From NCBI GenBank assembly GCA_025345505.1, contig JANVCC010000017.1, positions 1,244,315 through 1,308,314 on the forward strand: a stretch of 64,000 bases of DNA, in the 5' to 3' direction. The stretch comes from Todiramphus chloris collaris (taxonomy: Eukaryota > Chordata > Aves > Coraciiformes > Alcedinidae). The translations under genes were made by a program, and so were the position numbers. The notes under the pieces were generated by a model that saw nothing but the letters and a program-made list of their open reading frames with translations, had not been told where the DNA came from and made no database searches. Positions 13,100 to 50,300 of the stretch are shown here, one piece after another (position 1 is the first letter of the stretch; each line of letters starts with the position of its first letter).

Positions 13100-16041
13100 T
13101 TATTCATATGTATTTGGAAGAAAAAACCAATGGATTTGTTGTGTTAGAGAATCATTCTGTCAGTGAGATAAAGCCATGTAAGTGAAATAATGGTGGCATG
13201 ACAAGCACAACATACAAAATGATTAATTTGTTATGTACGCTCAAGACACAGATATGTATCTTTTCTGTGGCTAGAAAAAAAAAAATCAGCATAACGTATT
13301 TTCTTTTAGTTCAGTGCCAAGAAACAGAATGCTTGCCAAAATTGGCAGTGGTATGGAGGGAAAAAAGAAACAGCAATAGCAACATAAGCTAAAGGTAGTA
13401 CCTAAATCCATATACTAGATGCCCAAATGCAAAGGACCTGAGGAGTTTGCGGTGGGTCCTAATAGCCTGCATTACCTTCAAGAGGAAAAACAGGTGTTGA
13501 GACTGAAAATCAGATCTCTTACTCAAATATGAATGAAGAACCTTGCCTTTAGACATTCACACCTATAATTTTTTGGCATGAACACCTTTGATAATAACAC
13601 AGCCAGGTGACTTTGAGAGCACATGCCATTAATTCGCGTACACCTTAGGCCTGACAGTTCTTTTTGCTCAAATTCTCCATAAAGAAAATTGATTTGATAA
13701 TTTAGTGGGAACAATAAGGGTTCAGCACTGTACCTTCTTGTCAGCATAGGTGAAGTGCCATGCAATATCAGTACCAAAACACTTACCTCCTAGAGAGGTA
13801 CAGGCATCTTCTCACAGTGGGCTTCTCTACTTTAACCTAATTCCCATGCCAAACTATAATGTTCTCCATGCTGCTAAATGAAAGCAGAACTACACAGCTG
13901 TTCACAAACATACAAAATTAACTACATACTGAATACCTGCCTTAAGTCAGTCTCAGGAAAAAAAAAACAGAGTTACAAACCTCCTCTGGTGTCTGTGAAA
14001 CAAGTGGACATAACTTTTTCCCCCATCCTTTTTGTTCTCCAGGCATTGCCATACAATCCCTTCCAAGTCAAGGTATCATTTTGCTCCATCTAATCTGATT
14101 AATCATCACTGGTCCTGGAAAGAGTGCTGATATGCAATACTCTGCCATGGTAGTAAAGACTTAATTCCAGAGAGCCCTGGAATTTTATAAACCAACTGTA
14201 CATCAGCAATACTTTCACAACAACCTCCTAAAGGCAGCCCTGTGGTGCCATGGGCAGTGCAGAACCTCCATGCACCAGCATTAACACTGTAGATATGGTC
14301 TTAACATCGAGTAATTCATCAGTCTCTTCTGTGGAACCAGCAAAACCATTTGTGTAGAGATGGATGTGTAACCCCAGCATATCTACTTTTGCAGAGGTCT
14401 ACATAGAATATATTTTAAATTTCTCCATTAAAAAAAATAGTTATTTCTAAAGATTAGAATTGTATAAAAATATGTTCATAATTAATTGAAAATATTCAAA
14501 TAAGCAAGTCGTAAACAAAAATAAAAATGATGCAGATTAAATTCATGTGAAACTTATCCCTATTATATCTTGGGTGTCATTTCATGAGTACAGGCACTGG
14601 CTGTTTTAAGTGGGAAACATACTAAGCAAGGAGAAATTAGATGTACATGATCACCAGCCAGTCTGCTATAAACTCAGCTTTTGAAAACAAGAGACTATCT
14701 CCTGAAGTGCTTATGTTTTAATATGGACACGATAGGGTCTCAGTTGTATTCTTGATGATCAGAAACACTCATAACCTAACTAGATTTTTTTTTTTAAAAT
14801 GGCAGTTTTTTTCTTTGCAACAGCCTTAGAAAAGAATTTTTAGTATGTACTAGATTGCAAATGGAATAGCAAGTATTGTTCTGTCCAGTTCTACCTTAAC
14901 TTGATGTAAACTTTTAAGCATTTCCCGTAACACAGAGTCTGTACAAGGGCATATATAGAAGACAAACCATTTTATGTTTATTTTGTAACACCAACCAATA
15001 TTGGGGGTACCAATCCAAAGCTTTCAAGAATGTATACAAAGTTAGTATTTTAACCACTGCACCACAGCTCATATTACAATTTTAAGATGGATCGTCTCTC
15101 TCCCTCAGCATTTTTATTTGTACTATATATGTGCATTTATACTAACAAATACCTTTCAAAAATATAACTGAGATTGTTCCATATGCATTTTTTTCATGTC
15201 AACGTTTGCAATTTAAACAAGTACTTGGGACAACTGCAGTTCATTCATATATTTTAGATGCCTCAGAGGCAGATGAGGTCTTTTTCTACTCCCCTTTTTC
15301 TCCACCCTCCCAGCAATACACTCACAGCAGAGACAACTTCCAACTACACAGTCAGAAGCAGGCATCTCCAGGTTTGGACTTCCTTCAACAATCTGCTACA
15401 GCTGGCATGGTGATGACGATTAACAATTCATGAAATCCTGTGTGGTTGGTGGGGTTTTGTTTGTTTGTTTGTGTTTTTTAATTACTCTCCCAGAAGACTG
15501 TTGAATGCAGATATTAGACAAGTCATTAACCAGTTACATTCACTGCCCTCAACACAGTCACTTGCAACTAATTCCTTAAGAGCTTTTTTGAGCAAGTAAC
15601 AAGGGGCCAACACAGCTTATTGTGCAAGATGCCATTGCCTGCTTATCAGACATCTGAATCCTCTAAGATACAGGGAAGCTTCTAAATGGAGCCTATGCCA
15701 GCTGCTCCCCTGAAGGCAATAGCAGATGCTGGCATTGCATTCTTGTTCCAACTAGTTTTCTCACAATGATCGCTGTCATGTAGATCCTTTTGCTTGTTGT
15801 CAGAAAAAATGAAGCTTATGTATCAGCAGCTTGCAGCATCTGCCTATGTAAGATCAGCAATCCTACTGTTTGCAGTTCTTTTAAATGGTTGTAAAAGCTG
15901 GTTATAGTGCTCACACCCAAAAGGTAAAGGCTATTTTATCAACAGAGCAGACTGTTTGGTGCTCCACAAGTGTTCTAAAAAAACTGTGAGTTAGAAAAGA
16001 TGGGGTAATCCTTTTGTCATTTTTCATTTCATTAAATGACT

Positions 16042-39233
<23,192 letters not shown>

Positions 39234-39479
39234 CTAGCTCCGCGCAGAAGGGGCGGGAGGAAGAAGAAGCGGCGAAACCAGCGCTGACTAACGGCAGGGA
39301 GAGGCTTTCGCAGGCGGCGGGCAGCGCCTCTTTCTCTCTCTCTCTGTCTGCCTCCCTCCCTCGCCGCGCTCCCGCCCGGTGTACCAGGTGCAGCAGCTCC
39401 CCCTAGTCACCCCGGCGCCGCCCGGTCCAGCCCGACGCGCTCCTCCCCCTGCCCGCCCCTGCCGGAGGAGGTGGCGGGG

Positions 39480-39502
39480 CCCGGCCCGGCCCGGCCCGGC
39501 CC
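39480..39502. repeat. CCCGG pentamer repeat
   Basis: Four to five tandem CCCGG units in the CpG island, upstream of the TMEM47 start codon. It is a short GC-rich tandem repeat able to form secondary structure. Confidence 0.8.
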
Positions 39503-39910
39503 AAGCTGCGCCGGGGAAGGGGCGGGAGCCGCTGCGGCGGGGGCCGGGAGCCTGGAGCGGGGCGGAGGCGCGGCCCCGGCCGGTTCTGCTCCGCCCAGCC
39601 GGGGCGAAGTTTGGGGAACTTTCCCTCCACCGCAGACGGCGTCAGGAGCTGCTCGCCTCTCCTCGCTTCGATCCCGCCGAGCCGCCCCGAGCCGCCTCCT
39701 CCGACCCTCGCACCGGCCGCGCCGGGGGGCGGGAGGGGGCACCGGTCTGCCCGCAGGACCCGTGATCGAGCAGGAGTCACGACTGGAAGCGAAGGGTGTC
39801 CCGAGTGGGCCGGGACGGGCCGGGGAAGGCAGTGGAGGCTGGGCAACCCTGGCCCACCAGCCCCCCGCCTCCAGCCCCGCGTTAACCCGCCGCTACGGGG
39901 ACAAACGAGA

Positions 39911-42900
39911 AATCGGATGAAACGAAAGGGCCGCCTCAGATACAGGATTAACGGTGCCTGACTTTGATGCCTTTTCTGCAGTGACCTTTAAATCACGAGT
40001 TATTAATGGAAGGTTTAAAAAATAATTCAGCATTTCATTGTTCGTGCATGGACGTACTTGCAATTCCCACTTCCCTTCTCCCGTCAGTGGTGTTTTGGAT
40101 CTCAAATTAAATCTTGAGGAAGGATAAGTGCTTTGCCCGGTTTTCATTTTATCTCTGTGTATTTTGCTTAATTAGCATTACAGTGCTGAGAATGTCAAGG
40201 GCAAATGTTTTGATTAGTTATTAAACATCGGTACTCGTATAATTCACTATATAAAGCAGCTCTCCCTCATAAAATAGAAACACACACAGACGCGAAGATA
40301 ATGTCCATTAAGGATTATTTAAAAAGAAGAGGCGGGAAATTCAACTCGAAGACTTTAAAGCAAATGCTATCACTTATATTTGAGGGAGAAATATAAAATG
40401 AGAAGAGAAAAATCAAGCCAGAGAAGATAACATCTAGTGAAGAAACAGAAAAAATCTGTTCTAGAAGTGATAATTATTATATCCCTATTATTAATACTTA
40501 GCTGTATTTCCCCCAAAGCTTCACTTTTCTTTCTAAGATTCTGATCTTTCTTTCTTTCTTTTAACAATAGGAATGTTGACATTAATTTTGAAAGGTGCAA
40601 GATTAAATCCTAATACTATACACAACTTTCTCCCAAGTTTCCTTTTGCTGTGTTCATAATCCTTTAAGACTGAAATGGAAAGAAAGAACACTATTTATAT
40701 TGCAAGCTCTTCCTAGGACAAACAGTTTTGATTTTAGCAGCTGTTCATAGGAGCTCGTGTATGAGGTCTAGGCCTGGTCTCCCAGTGATACTATGTTACA
40801 GACTACTTATATGTATTGTAGCAATGTCCCCTTTTACAAAGTATTTAGGTGCCTCCTCTATTACAAACACAAAGATCAAAGCTCAGTACCCCGATACCAT
40901 AATAGTAGGTGTATCAGTGCACATACAAACTGTGATGTTAGGAGAAGTTAGGTGTATTTCTAAGGGCTCTTAGCCATAGGCATCTGTAAACCAACTAAAA
41001 CCAGTCTGTCATTAATCCTGAAGAAGAAATGCATTTCCTTAACCTATTACTGCTAGAACTTGGAAGGAAATTAAATGCTGAGGCTTGGGGTTTTTTTCTG
41101 GGTTTTGTTTTTTAAAGTCTGGTATTACTTCAGTAGGTATGTACCAGACATTAATATGCTACCTAATTAGTTTGAGTCATGTTTCTATTGCCTCCTAATT
41201 GTAAAATGTTCTTTATTGGAAGAATATAGCAAATATAATTTTAAAAAATGAGGAAGAATGAAAAAATTTACAAAGAGCATAGATATGCCAAGCCAAACAC
41301 ACTATCTCAAAACTGTGTGAAATGCAGAATCATGGTTCTGTTCTAGTATTTCATAAAAAGGAGGAGAAAATGTCATTAGTTTAATAGTATATATGAAAAG
41401 TTGGGATATTTTATACTGAAATAGCACTGGCACCTCTAGTTACTCTTGACAGCAATTTCTAGACAAGACTCAATTTGTTTTTACTTTATTAAACCTTGCT
41501 ATATGGGCTCAAGTTGCCTCTTCAAGATACCTACATCAGGTTGTTTATGTTTGTTTGTTTGTTTGTTTGTTCTTTAAATTCCAGATAAATTTCAATAATA
41601 TGTAGTCTGAAAAGTGAATATTTTCCTTATCTACAAAAACCAGAGCATTTCAACAGGTTTCTCATGGAGAAGCAGAAGGTTGACATACACCACCACCCCC
41701 GCCCCCCAAAAAAAAAACCAAAAAACCCCACAAGCCCAATCATAACCTGCACAATGCGTTCCAGTTTGCTATGCTCAGGAGACATGTGTTTGCTTCTTAA
41801 ATTCTCCAAAGATTTCATTTGTAATATGTACATTTACAGCTTCTGTGTCCAAATGAATGGTGTATTAGCAAATGGATGCTTGAGCTTTCTCCAGCCTCCA
41901 TCTCCTGATTATCCACTATTGCTGAAGTACCTGGGGGAGCCTGCTTTGGGCCTGAAAAGGAACAGGGATATGTTCCCCCATCTTAGAGATATTCTACTTG
42001 AGGAGCACAGGAGTAACAGCCCACCTGGTGGCACCACTTAGTCCTAAGGCACCATCAGACATCAAGAGTTCAAGTGTTAGGAAGGCACCCTGGGCTTCAC
42101 AGAGGGCTAGGAGGGCTGAGACGAAGATGCCAGGTACAGTGTAAATGGACAAGCAAAGAGTAGGTGAATGGAGGCAAAATGAGGAAAGACTGCAATGAAA
42201 AACTAAAATAGCAGAGTCCATAATGAAGTAACAAGCACCATTGCCTTGGGAATTTGTCTTTGACTTAAAGAGTACTGTGACCATCTTTTTTCCTTTAGTG
42301 AATGGACATGAAATCAACTGGAAAATTCTCTTCCCTGCCTCCCCGGGGGATCAGTCAATGGAAGGAACAGCTACTGAAGTTACTAGCTCAAGTGATAAGG
42401 ATCAACCCTGTGTCACTATGACCTTTGATGATGACTTAAGTTGCAGGTCAGTGTAATTTCACACAATGTGTATTTCCACTGTACAAACTATTCATTTTTG
42501 AAATGTCTCAATGGCTTACCTGGATTCAGGTTTGAAGCTCACATTGACAAATGAGCTTTAGCATGTAAGATGCTACAAGCTTGTTAAATACTCTGAAATA
42601 TCAGGTGCAAAGCACCTACATTTCTCTTACCATCAGTGGGCAGTTTTGATGAAACTCCATCAGTTTGTACATGAAATCCCTCTTAGGAAACAGGAAAAAA
42701 TACACTATCTCCAAATCTGTTAGAGATGTTCATTACTATTTATGAGAACTCATATGCTAAAGTCACAAACACCATAGAAGCATCCCAAGAGAATTAATAC
42801 TGTTGTATTTTATAAAAAGTCAGTATGGAGGTAAAAATGCAACAAATAAATAGTGAAGCTTTTAAGAAGTACTGCCTGCCTGCTTCATTTCCTTGAAGAG

Positions 42901-43361
42901 GCGGGGATCCTCTGGAAACATAGCTTATGCTCGTGTATTAAGTTAGCATATCACCATTAACATTATTCAGTACATATGTAGAAACAGCTGAATTAAATCA
43001 GTCTAAATCTGTCATTTCCAGCCTTCTAAGTGCTACACTTTGGAAAACATCTTTAAAAATACAATATATTATTCTGCATGTAACCCAAAATAGAACAATT
43101 CTAATTTAAAACATTTCCAAGGAGTAATAGTTTTCTAAGATACTTAAGAATGTTATAAAAGTGAACAAAATCATGCCCCATTTCTCAACAGAGCTAGTTT
43201 TTCTTAGAATATCACTACAGAATCAGCATTTGCCCTTTCTCTGTTGTTTTGTCCCCAGTTTGTGTTTTGACTATTAAAACTTTTTTTTTTTTTTTTCTCT
43301 GACATCTTTTTTTCTTTTGCACTCTCTTTCTCTTGTCCATTGCACCACTACATCAATAGAC
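39911..43361. other. Intergenic upstream of TMEM47, no gene recognised
   Basis: AT content rises sharply past the CpG island. Only short frames are present, none with a recognisable family. A (GTTT)n tract lies at 41549-41571. The first few hundred bases could hold upstream promoter elements, but I cannot point to specific sites. Confidence 0.65.
41549..41571. repeat. (GTTT)n microsatellite
   Basis: Five to six GTTT units in tandem on the plus strand. Confidence 0.92.
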
Positions 43362-44330
43362 CATAGACTCAAAGAATAATTTAGTCTGCAAGGGGACATT
43401 CAGTGGTCATCTAGCTCAACCTACTGCTCTAGTCTAATCAGCTCTGGTTGATCAGGGCTTGTCCACTCAACATCTCTAAGGATGGAAATCCCAAAGCCTC
43501 TCTGGGCCCTGATGCCATGGTGTTTGAATGCCCTTCTGGTAAAAAGGCTTCTAATATCTAATCAAAATGTACCATGTTCCAGCTTTTCCCTATTGCCTTG
43601 TGTGCCATCACCATGCACCTCTGTGAGTAGTCCGTCATCATCATTTTTGTGTCCTCTGGTCAGGGAGTAGTAAGATCTCCCCAACCTTTTACTTCTCTGA
43701 GCTCAGCCTGTCTCTCTCAGCTTCTTCTTGTACACTGAGTGTTCTCACCATCCTCATTACCCTGTGCAGGACTCAGTCCAGTATGTCAATATTTTTTTTT
43801 TCTGCATTGCAGGGACAACATTTTGGACAGAGCACTCCAGAGATCGGCTTGCAAATGCTGAATAGAGGTGATGTATCACCCTTCTGGACCTGCTGGTTAC
43901 ATTCTAGCTAAGGCAGCCCAGCATGCTGTTGGCCATTTTTGCTGCAAGAGTGCATTGCTAGCTCTTGTCCAGCTTGCTGCCCACCTTGACCACCAGGTCA
44001 TTCTGTGCAGAGCTGCTTTCCAGCTGGTCATACCCAAGCCTGTACTGGTGAATGGGATAACCCTCCACAAGGTACGAGATGTGCATTTGCAGTCTTGAAC
44101 TTTGTGGGGTTCCTGCCAGACCATTACTTCGGCCTACCTATATCCCTCAGAAATGCAATCCTGCCCTCCAGTGCACTGGCTGCTCCCCACCCAAGATCAC
44201 TGTTGTCTGTACATAGGCAGAGAGTACTCCTCGTGCTGTCATAAGTCACAGCTGCAATGACTGTAGTCAAGGGTCCTTCGAATCAAAATGCTGAAGAGGT
44301 TGATCTGAAGATGATACTGCTTAAGGAAAA
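43362..44330 (-). repeat. Degraded CR1 LINE, about 1 kb
   Basis: The plus strand starts CATAGACTCAAAGAATAATT and continues through CR1 3' UTR and C-terminal coding sequence in reverse, with wording such as GGTCATCTAGCTCAACC, GGACAGAGCACTCCAGA and CTGTACTGGTGAATGGGATA. It extends into the region before the C-terminus. Many stops and small indels make it an old copy from a different subfamily than the 62 kb element. The right end is approximate. Confidence 0.85.
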
Positions 44331-47300
44331 CTGAGGCAAGCCTTTTCCCCCTTCAGTCATGAACAAGACTCTTACATGAGAGCAGTAACAAGCAGTTAAA
44401 GCTCAATCTCATATGTACCAAGCTGCCTGCTACCTCTATTTTGATTTCTTTGCAGAGTCAATAGGGAGAGCTGTGTGGCAGAGGTCACCTGAGAAGGTTC
44501 CAGCTCTGAAACCTTTAAACAAGTATCCATGCAAGCAAGATGGTGATTTCTGTGGGACTTCTTCCATTATGCACAGTATCTGAGGCCCTATAGACCCTGG
44601 GATAACAGCAGTAGTACTGAGGCAGCAGTCCAGTTCTCTTCCCCTGAAGTGGGTTAGGGTCTGAATAATGCATGGGTTGAGGTCACTGCTGCTAGCATGC
44701 TTGGTTTTAAATTAGATTCTAAAGCCAAATAGCACCCAAACTGGGAAGTACATCACCACCTGAGAGCTACTGCATTTTCTTTAACCACGGTGAACTGTCA
44801 CTATGCAGCAGAAGTGGTTTAGTACTGGCTGTGCCACAAAGTGCACAGTCACCGAGAAAAAAAAAAAAGAGGCAGATAATGAAAAAACATGGAAAAAGTT
44901 TATGTTAGTAGAAATAGGGAATAGTATTATTTCCATACAAGAAAACAAAATGTCATTTGGAGACTATGATGAAGCCAAATATGACATATTAATAAAAAAG
45001 GTAAGTAGAAACTACTTTCTTCAAACAGTGGTTGATATACCAAGGGAAAAAATATAGTTAAGCTGTTGACACAGAAAATTCAAAGTGACTGATTTATCCA
45101 AAACTAAGAAGATAAGCATCAGTACTGCAATTTTTTTTTTTTTTTTTTTTTTTAATTCAGAGGCTGAGATTGTAAAACTGTTACCTCCTGATACATTGTC
45201 AACTCATATGGTCAAATGAGCTACTGCAAAACCTCCCAGACATCATATCTGAGAAACTGTGTTTGTTCTGCTTTTTGATGCCTGTTGGAATTTCTTTCAC
45301 AATGTTTTGAATCTTTCCACAAATCGTTGTCATTTGTACATCTGACTGAGTGCATTTCCTCACTCATATATTTTAACACTTTTCATATGCCCTTGAGCAT
45401 CAACAGATATGCATTTTTCATTGTCTGGATTGATGTTGCTGGTTTTTTTCATTGCATTTGTAACGTGACATTCATTTTTGTTCTGGTTTTGTTGTTTTCT
45501 TTTCTCCCAGTTCTCCACTTAAAATGGCAAAGTATTTAGAGAGAGCAATCTGGTTCATTTTATTCAGCTGTACTAAGAGAATGCCTCTAACTGTAACGTT
45601 AGAGCTAATCTAATTTAAATTAATGACAAAAGTCAGTATTTGAAAAAAGTGATATATGGGAATTTACAAAACACAACACGAAGTCAAGATTTGTGATCTA
45701 GCTATACACCTTGATTACTTTGGTTAATGCGAAGGTCACCTAGAAAGCCATCCCTAACATCCATCCTATGGATCTAGGTCCCCTGCTAGTGGGAAGGGCA
45801 GCCAAGGCTTGAAGTTTTGCCACTATTCCACGTGTGAGACCGATCCCAGGTCTGTGTTCCCTCAGGCTTTTACCTTCCTGTGGTCCATTTGGCACACCAA
45901 ATACCAGGCACAAAATGTCCCCCGGCAGCAGTCCTGCAGTTTGCTCTTCCTAAGCTGCAGCCCTTTCGTCTCCTTACATTTCCTCTCTTTATCCCTATTA
46001 TTCTAGTAAATCTATTGTTTTATTATTATATGGGAGAATTACAGTCATACTCCTTTCCCTGCCTTCAAGCAAATTGTTCAGATCTTTCTCCTAAATGAGG
46101 GAAAGGGCAGTCTCCTGGATGGTTTTTTTTTTTGATACCCCAAGAATTTATAACATATGTTTTAGACCCATCTTATTTCTTATAATTTCCTCTTTTGTCA
46201 GATTCATGCATGTTTAACATATGAGAAAAAGAAAACTGAGACCTAGCAGTTCCCTTTCCTCCTGCTCCCTCCTCCACATTGTACACTCACACTTGTTTTT
46301 AGGCAAGAAGTGGTGCTCTAGTTGCTTTGTTGTTCATATTAAAAGTGCCAGTTTTTCATTTGACTTCTTTCTGTCATTTAAGTAGTAATAAAAATAAAAT
46401 GAAGCTTGCAGTCAGAAGTACCTCCAACATAGGCTTATCATGAGTGGTCTTAAGAACTTAAAATAAATTCTTAAGAGAACAGAATACAAAGCTTTAGCAA
46501 ATAGGGAAAAATTTTAGAAGATTGAGAAAATAGTAGATGTTAACTAGAACATTTCTTTAGATCAGTTTTTAAGAATTTTGTTCATCAAGATCCGTCTAGT
46601 ATGGTTTGACATGTCATTGTTGTGACAGACTCAATCACTCATACACTACAACTCCAAAGGCTCAAATGCTCATGCCTCTAATAATGCTGTTATGGCTGCA
46701 AGCCCTTTTATAATCATTCTAATAATAAGCACCCACACCTGATTGGCCTAATCGAAGACCACCTGTCCACAATTGGGTGCTTCTGTCTTTCTGTTATAAC
46801 ATTGATAAGCTGTCCCTGTTTGTGAATTGGTGGTTCTTTTCTCAGGACTTTCTGGCCTCCTCAAGGATACACAGATATTCATTCAAGGTTATTTATCTAA
46901 TTCTCATTCTAATCCCTCGGACAAGCTGAGGCCTCCCACAACAAAAATCCTTTATTTTCATAAAAAAAAACAATACACAAAAATCAAGTTTCAAAATTAT
47001 TTTAAAATCAGAAAAAATTAATTTAAGTTTGAGCAAAAAAGTTTGAACCAAAAAAAAAAAAAGAAAAAAATCTCTTGTGGGAGGTGACTGTTATACTTTC
47101 TTTTAACATGTTCATGACACCACTAGCTGGTTAGGTAAATTTTTCAAGCCCCTAGTCCACTTAATTTGTTCAATGAAAATCTACTGTTATATCACTTAAA
47201 AAAAAAAAAAAAAAGAAGGCACTTTTCTGAAATCTGTTTACCACAGTCCCATGTTTCTTCCTTCTCTGGGTCTACACATAAAGAAGTATGAAGAATGAAG

Positions 47301-50300
47301 GAGTCTGTCACGGTCTATTGAGAGATGTCTTCAAGATCTTTGTTCACTTGAAGTAGAACATTAGTTATGAAACGAGTAACCCAAGAGCTGGTGAAGAATG
47401 TGAAATTAGTAGAAACAACAGTACAATACAACTTACAAAAAAATTAATTTGTCATTCAAAAGACAAAAATAGCTCACAACAATGTCCAGTGTATGAAATC
47501 TACCTTCACTGGAGCACAAAGAATGTACCAGTCAATTACTCCTGGAGAGAAAAGCCATATGTCAAATACAGTATATTATAGATTGAAGAAAAATCACTTT
47601 GACTAGCATGAAAATTAAGCCCAGGCCCAAATTCTTTGCATACCCCAAACTTGTATTGATTTGAGTAGATGAATATGTTAGGAATGCAGACTAGGTGCAG
47701 AAAAAAACCTGGTAATAAATATCCCATATCTTTTTGCAGTATCTTTTCATTCCCCTTTCTCCCCTTCTCAACCCCTTGAAACATTTGTGTTTTGGTATTG
47801 CTTTTTAAAAACCAATAAACAAAATTTCAAGTTGCTTTTCCATTTCAGGAGTGCAGGGCTGCATTGAGTTTTTCCATGTTCTTTTATCACTTACAGAAAC
47901 ATTATATAATCCCCACAGCTTTATGTCCTTCTGTGTCCACAGTGGGATGACAGCAAATTGCTGGCACCAGTGCTGCTAGTTTTGCTCTGCTGTTGGTGCC
48001 TTGGCTGTAGGCAGTGTACTCAGAGGCACACTAAGAACAGATGTCTGTGGCACTCTGCTCATTTTGAGATGAACATTTATACACCTTTCTCACTGTGCAA
48101 CCCTCCATCTCCAAAATGTGGAGATGGAAATTGCCTTCCTGTTTTGAGTAAGATTCAGCTGCCTGAAGTGCTCCATCAGTGTGAAGAATGAAGGAACCAA
48201 TTCACAAATGGATGCATCCGAAATGTACAAGGAGCATTAGGAATCAGGGGAGCCATGTGCTGGGTCTTTCCTTTTCAGGAAGACAACTGAAGGTTTGCAG
48301 TGCAGGTCGGGGGTGTAAGAACAACAGATTATTTGACCAAATTGCATCGTATGTGTGGATCTCTAAAAATGACATTAGAGATCCAAAAAGTAACTGGAAA
48401 CAGCAGCACTATACCAAAAACAAATTAATTCCCAGCACTGTGAAAAAAGGGAGTGAGCTAGGAGTTGGTGGGAAGAGTTTGTTCTTTTCTGCCTAAATGA
48501 ACTCTTATCCCACTAGTGAAACAGTGTGCCTGACTGGAAAGTTCTCCATGTGAATGTCAATGACTTTACAGCAGTGTTCAGTCAGCTTCTCATCTATAGC
48601 AATTCACTTTACATTGTTTTGGTAGCGTGCAGCATCATAAAGGTATCCTGACACAGAAAAATAAAAATAAAAAATTGGTTTTCTCTTTTATGCTTAATAG
48701 CACCAATTCCCACCCTGAACAGGTTATTCACGTACTTTAGGTTAGACATGTCTTCAACGCCCTGGCAAGGGCAGATGTTTCCCTCTTTGCGCTCCATCTG
48801 GCAGAAAACAGTGCTGGAACCAGCCTCACAGGCTGCCAGAAGAAAGTTAGAGAAAGGCAGACTTTTGAATACTGCAGAATTTGGCCTGACTATTACCAAT
48901 GAAAATAGAAATTAATTTCAAAGTATTTACCCATAATTCTCCACTCCTTGCTATTTTAAGTGAGTTACTAGCTGTTGTCAAGAACCACCCAAAGTATTAA
49001 ATTTATGTGGGATTTTTTGTTTTGATTTTTATTTTAAGTTTCAGCTTTATGGAAATTGTGTGACATCCTTGAGGGTTGGGATCAGATCCCAACTGTCTGT
49101 GCCATAATTATTTTCAAACCTTGCTGAATTGTGTGACAACTTCAGCTTAATGCCAGCATTTCTGTTTAGCACATAAGCATCAGATGGTGCTCTGTATGAA
49201 CAAGTGTAAGTGGACATGATAAACTGGCATATCCATATTGACTTGGAGTGAATCCATGTCCCTGGCTTCAAAACTATGCAAATTAAGGTTTGTCATACTG
49301 AATTTGTCTCCTCTTCCCACTCCAAGAAAGCAGCAAGAAGAATGTGAACTTCAAAATGTAGTAGCAAAATGTGGTCTGTTTTGTTGTTTTTTTTTTTTTT
49401 TTTCAAATTGATTTGTTAATTAAAGTTAATGAATTCTGTGGCAAGAATAGTACTTCCCAGTAGAGGGAGGACACAAAGGACTGTTGTGAGAATTAGAAAT
49501 AGCCATGCAATTTGGAGACAGTAATTTCTGTCAAATATTCAGTGGCCTTCCTATCTCAAAGCACTTTAAAATGATGACTCTGACTTCCACACTTTGCATT
49601 GGTTTATTTCTTGTATTGATGAGCCATATGCATATGTTCTTCCTTTTGTGGCTGTTACATTTGTATTTAGGAACTTTAAAAAAACAATGTAATGTGTAGC
49701 AGGAGTTGAATAAGGTTTCTGAAAGCTCCTTTCATACATAGCTAACCTTTCATATACAGGAGGCTGGGAACTCTGCCTTTTCCTTTCTTCTATGTGTTTT
49801 TTCTTCAGAAATAAAGTACAGAGAAAATAATAAAAAAATATGACAGCCTTCTAAATCCCTTTGCACTGCTAGCTATGAGGAAAGCTGATGAAGAGTTAGG
49901 GAGGTAATAGCGAGAAATGCATTGGAAATTTAAGAAGGCTGGAGTGGAAGCTGAAGAAGGATGGAGGTTAAATGTCAAGGGTCCCAAACAGAGACTGTAA
50001 AAATAATATAAAGAATACCAGGAATACCACAAAATGATGAAAAGAATGATTATGTACAAGGTAGTATTCAGAATGTGCAAGAAGGAGCACCAAGGTTGAA
50101 CTGCTAAACTGAAAGCATTGAAATATCAATGCAATACAAAAGGACTTGTAACGCCTGTGACAATGTTAAAAGTAATCAGTTATGGAAACTCAGATACACT
50201 CATGTATTACTGAAGTCAAGGGTTTGGATACCTGATGGTCTAGATGTTATCTATGACTGACATGAAAAAGATGGATTACACATAAAGATGCAAAAAAAAG

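Larger units (their letters stand above)
11875..16041 (-). other. TMEM47: TMEM47 3' UTR (inferred extent)
   Basis: About 4.1 kb follows the stop codon with no recognisable interspersed repeat and no credible coding sequence. It is AT-rich with scattered ATTTA-like motifs. The extent is inferred from the strongest-looking distal poly(A) signal at 11897-11892. Other minus-strand AATAAA hexamers lie at 15118-15113, 14982-14977, 13104-13099, 12455-12450 and 12435-12430, so shorter isoforms are possible. A (TA)n tract lies at 13083-13099. The boundary needs transcript data. Confidence 0.6.

Noticed and set aside
39379-39961. Open frames of 110-149 codons upstream of TMEM47
   Set aside because: Same GC-content effect; low-complexity Arg/Pro/Ala sequence and no domain.
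42241-42456. 71-codon frame with an acidic, serine-rich tail
   Set aside because: No family likeness and no supporting splice or promoter signals; length expected by chance.
45131-45153. T23 tract as an antisense retrocopy tail
   Set aside because: The flanking sequence has no coding or SINE likeness; several similar homopolymers occur in the window.
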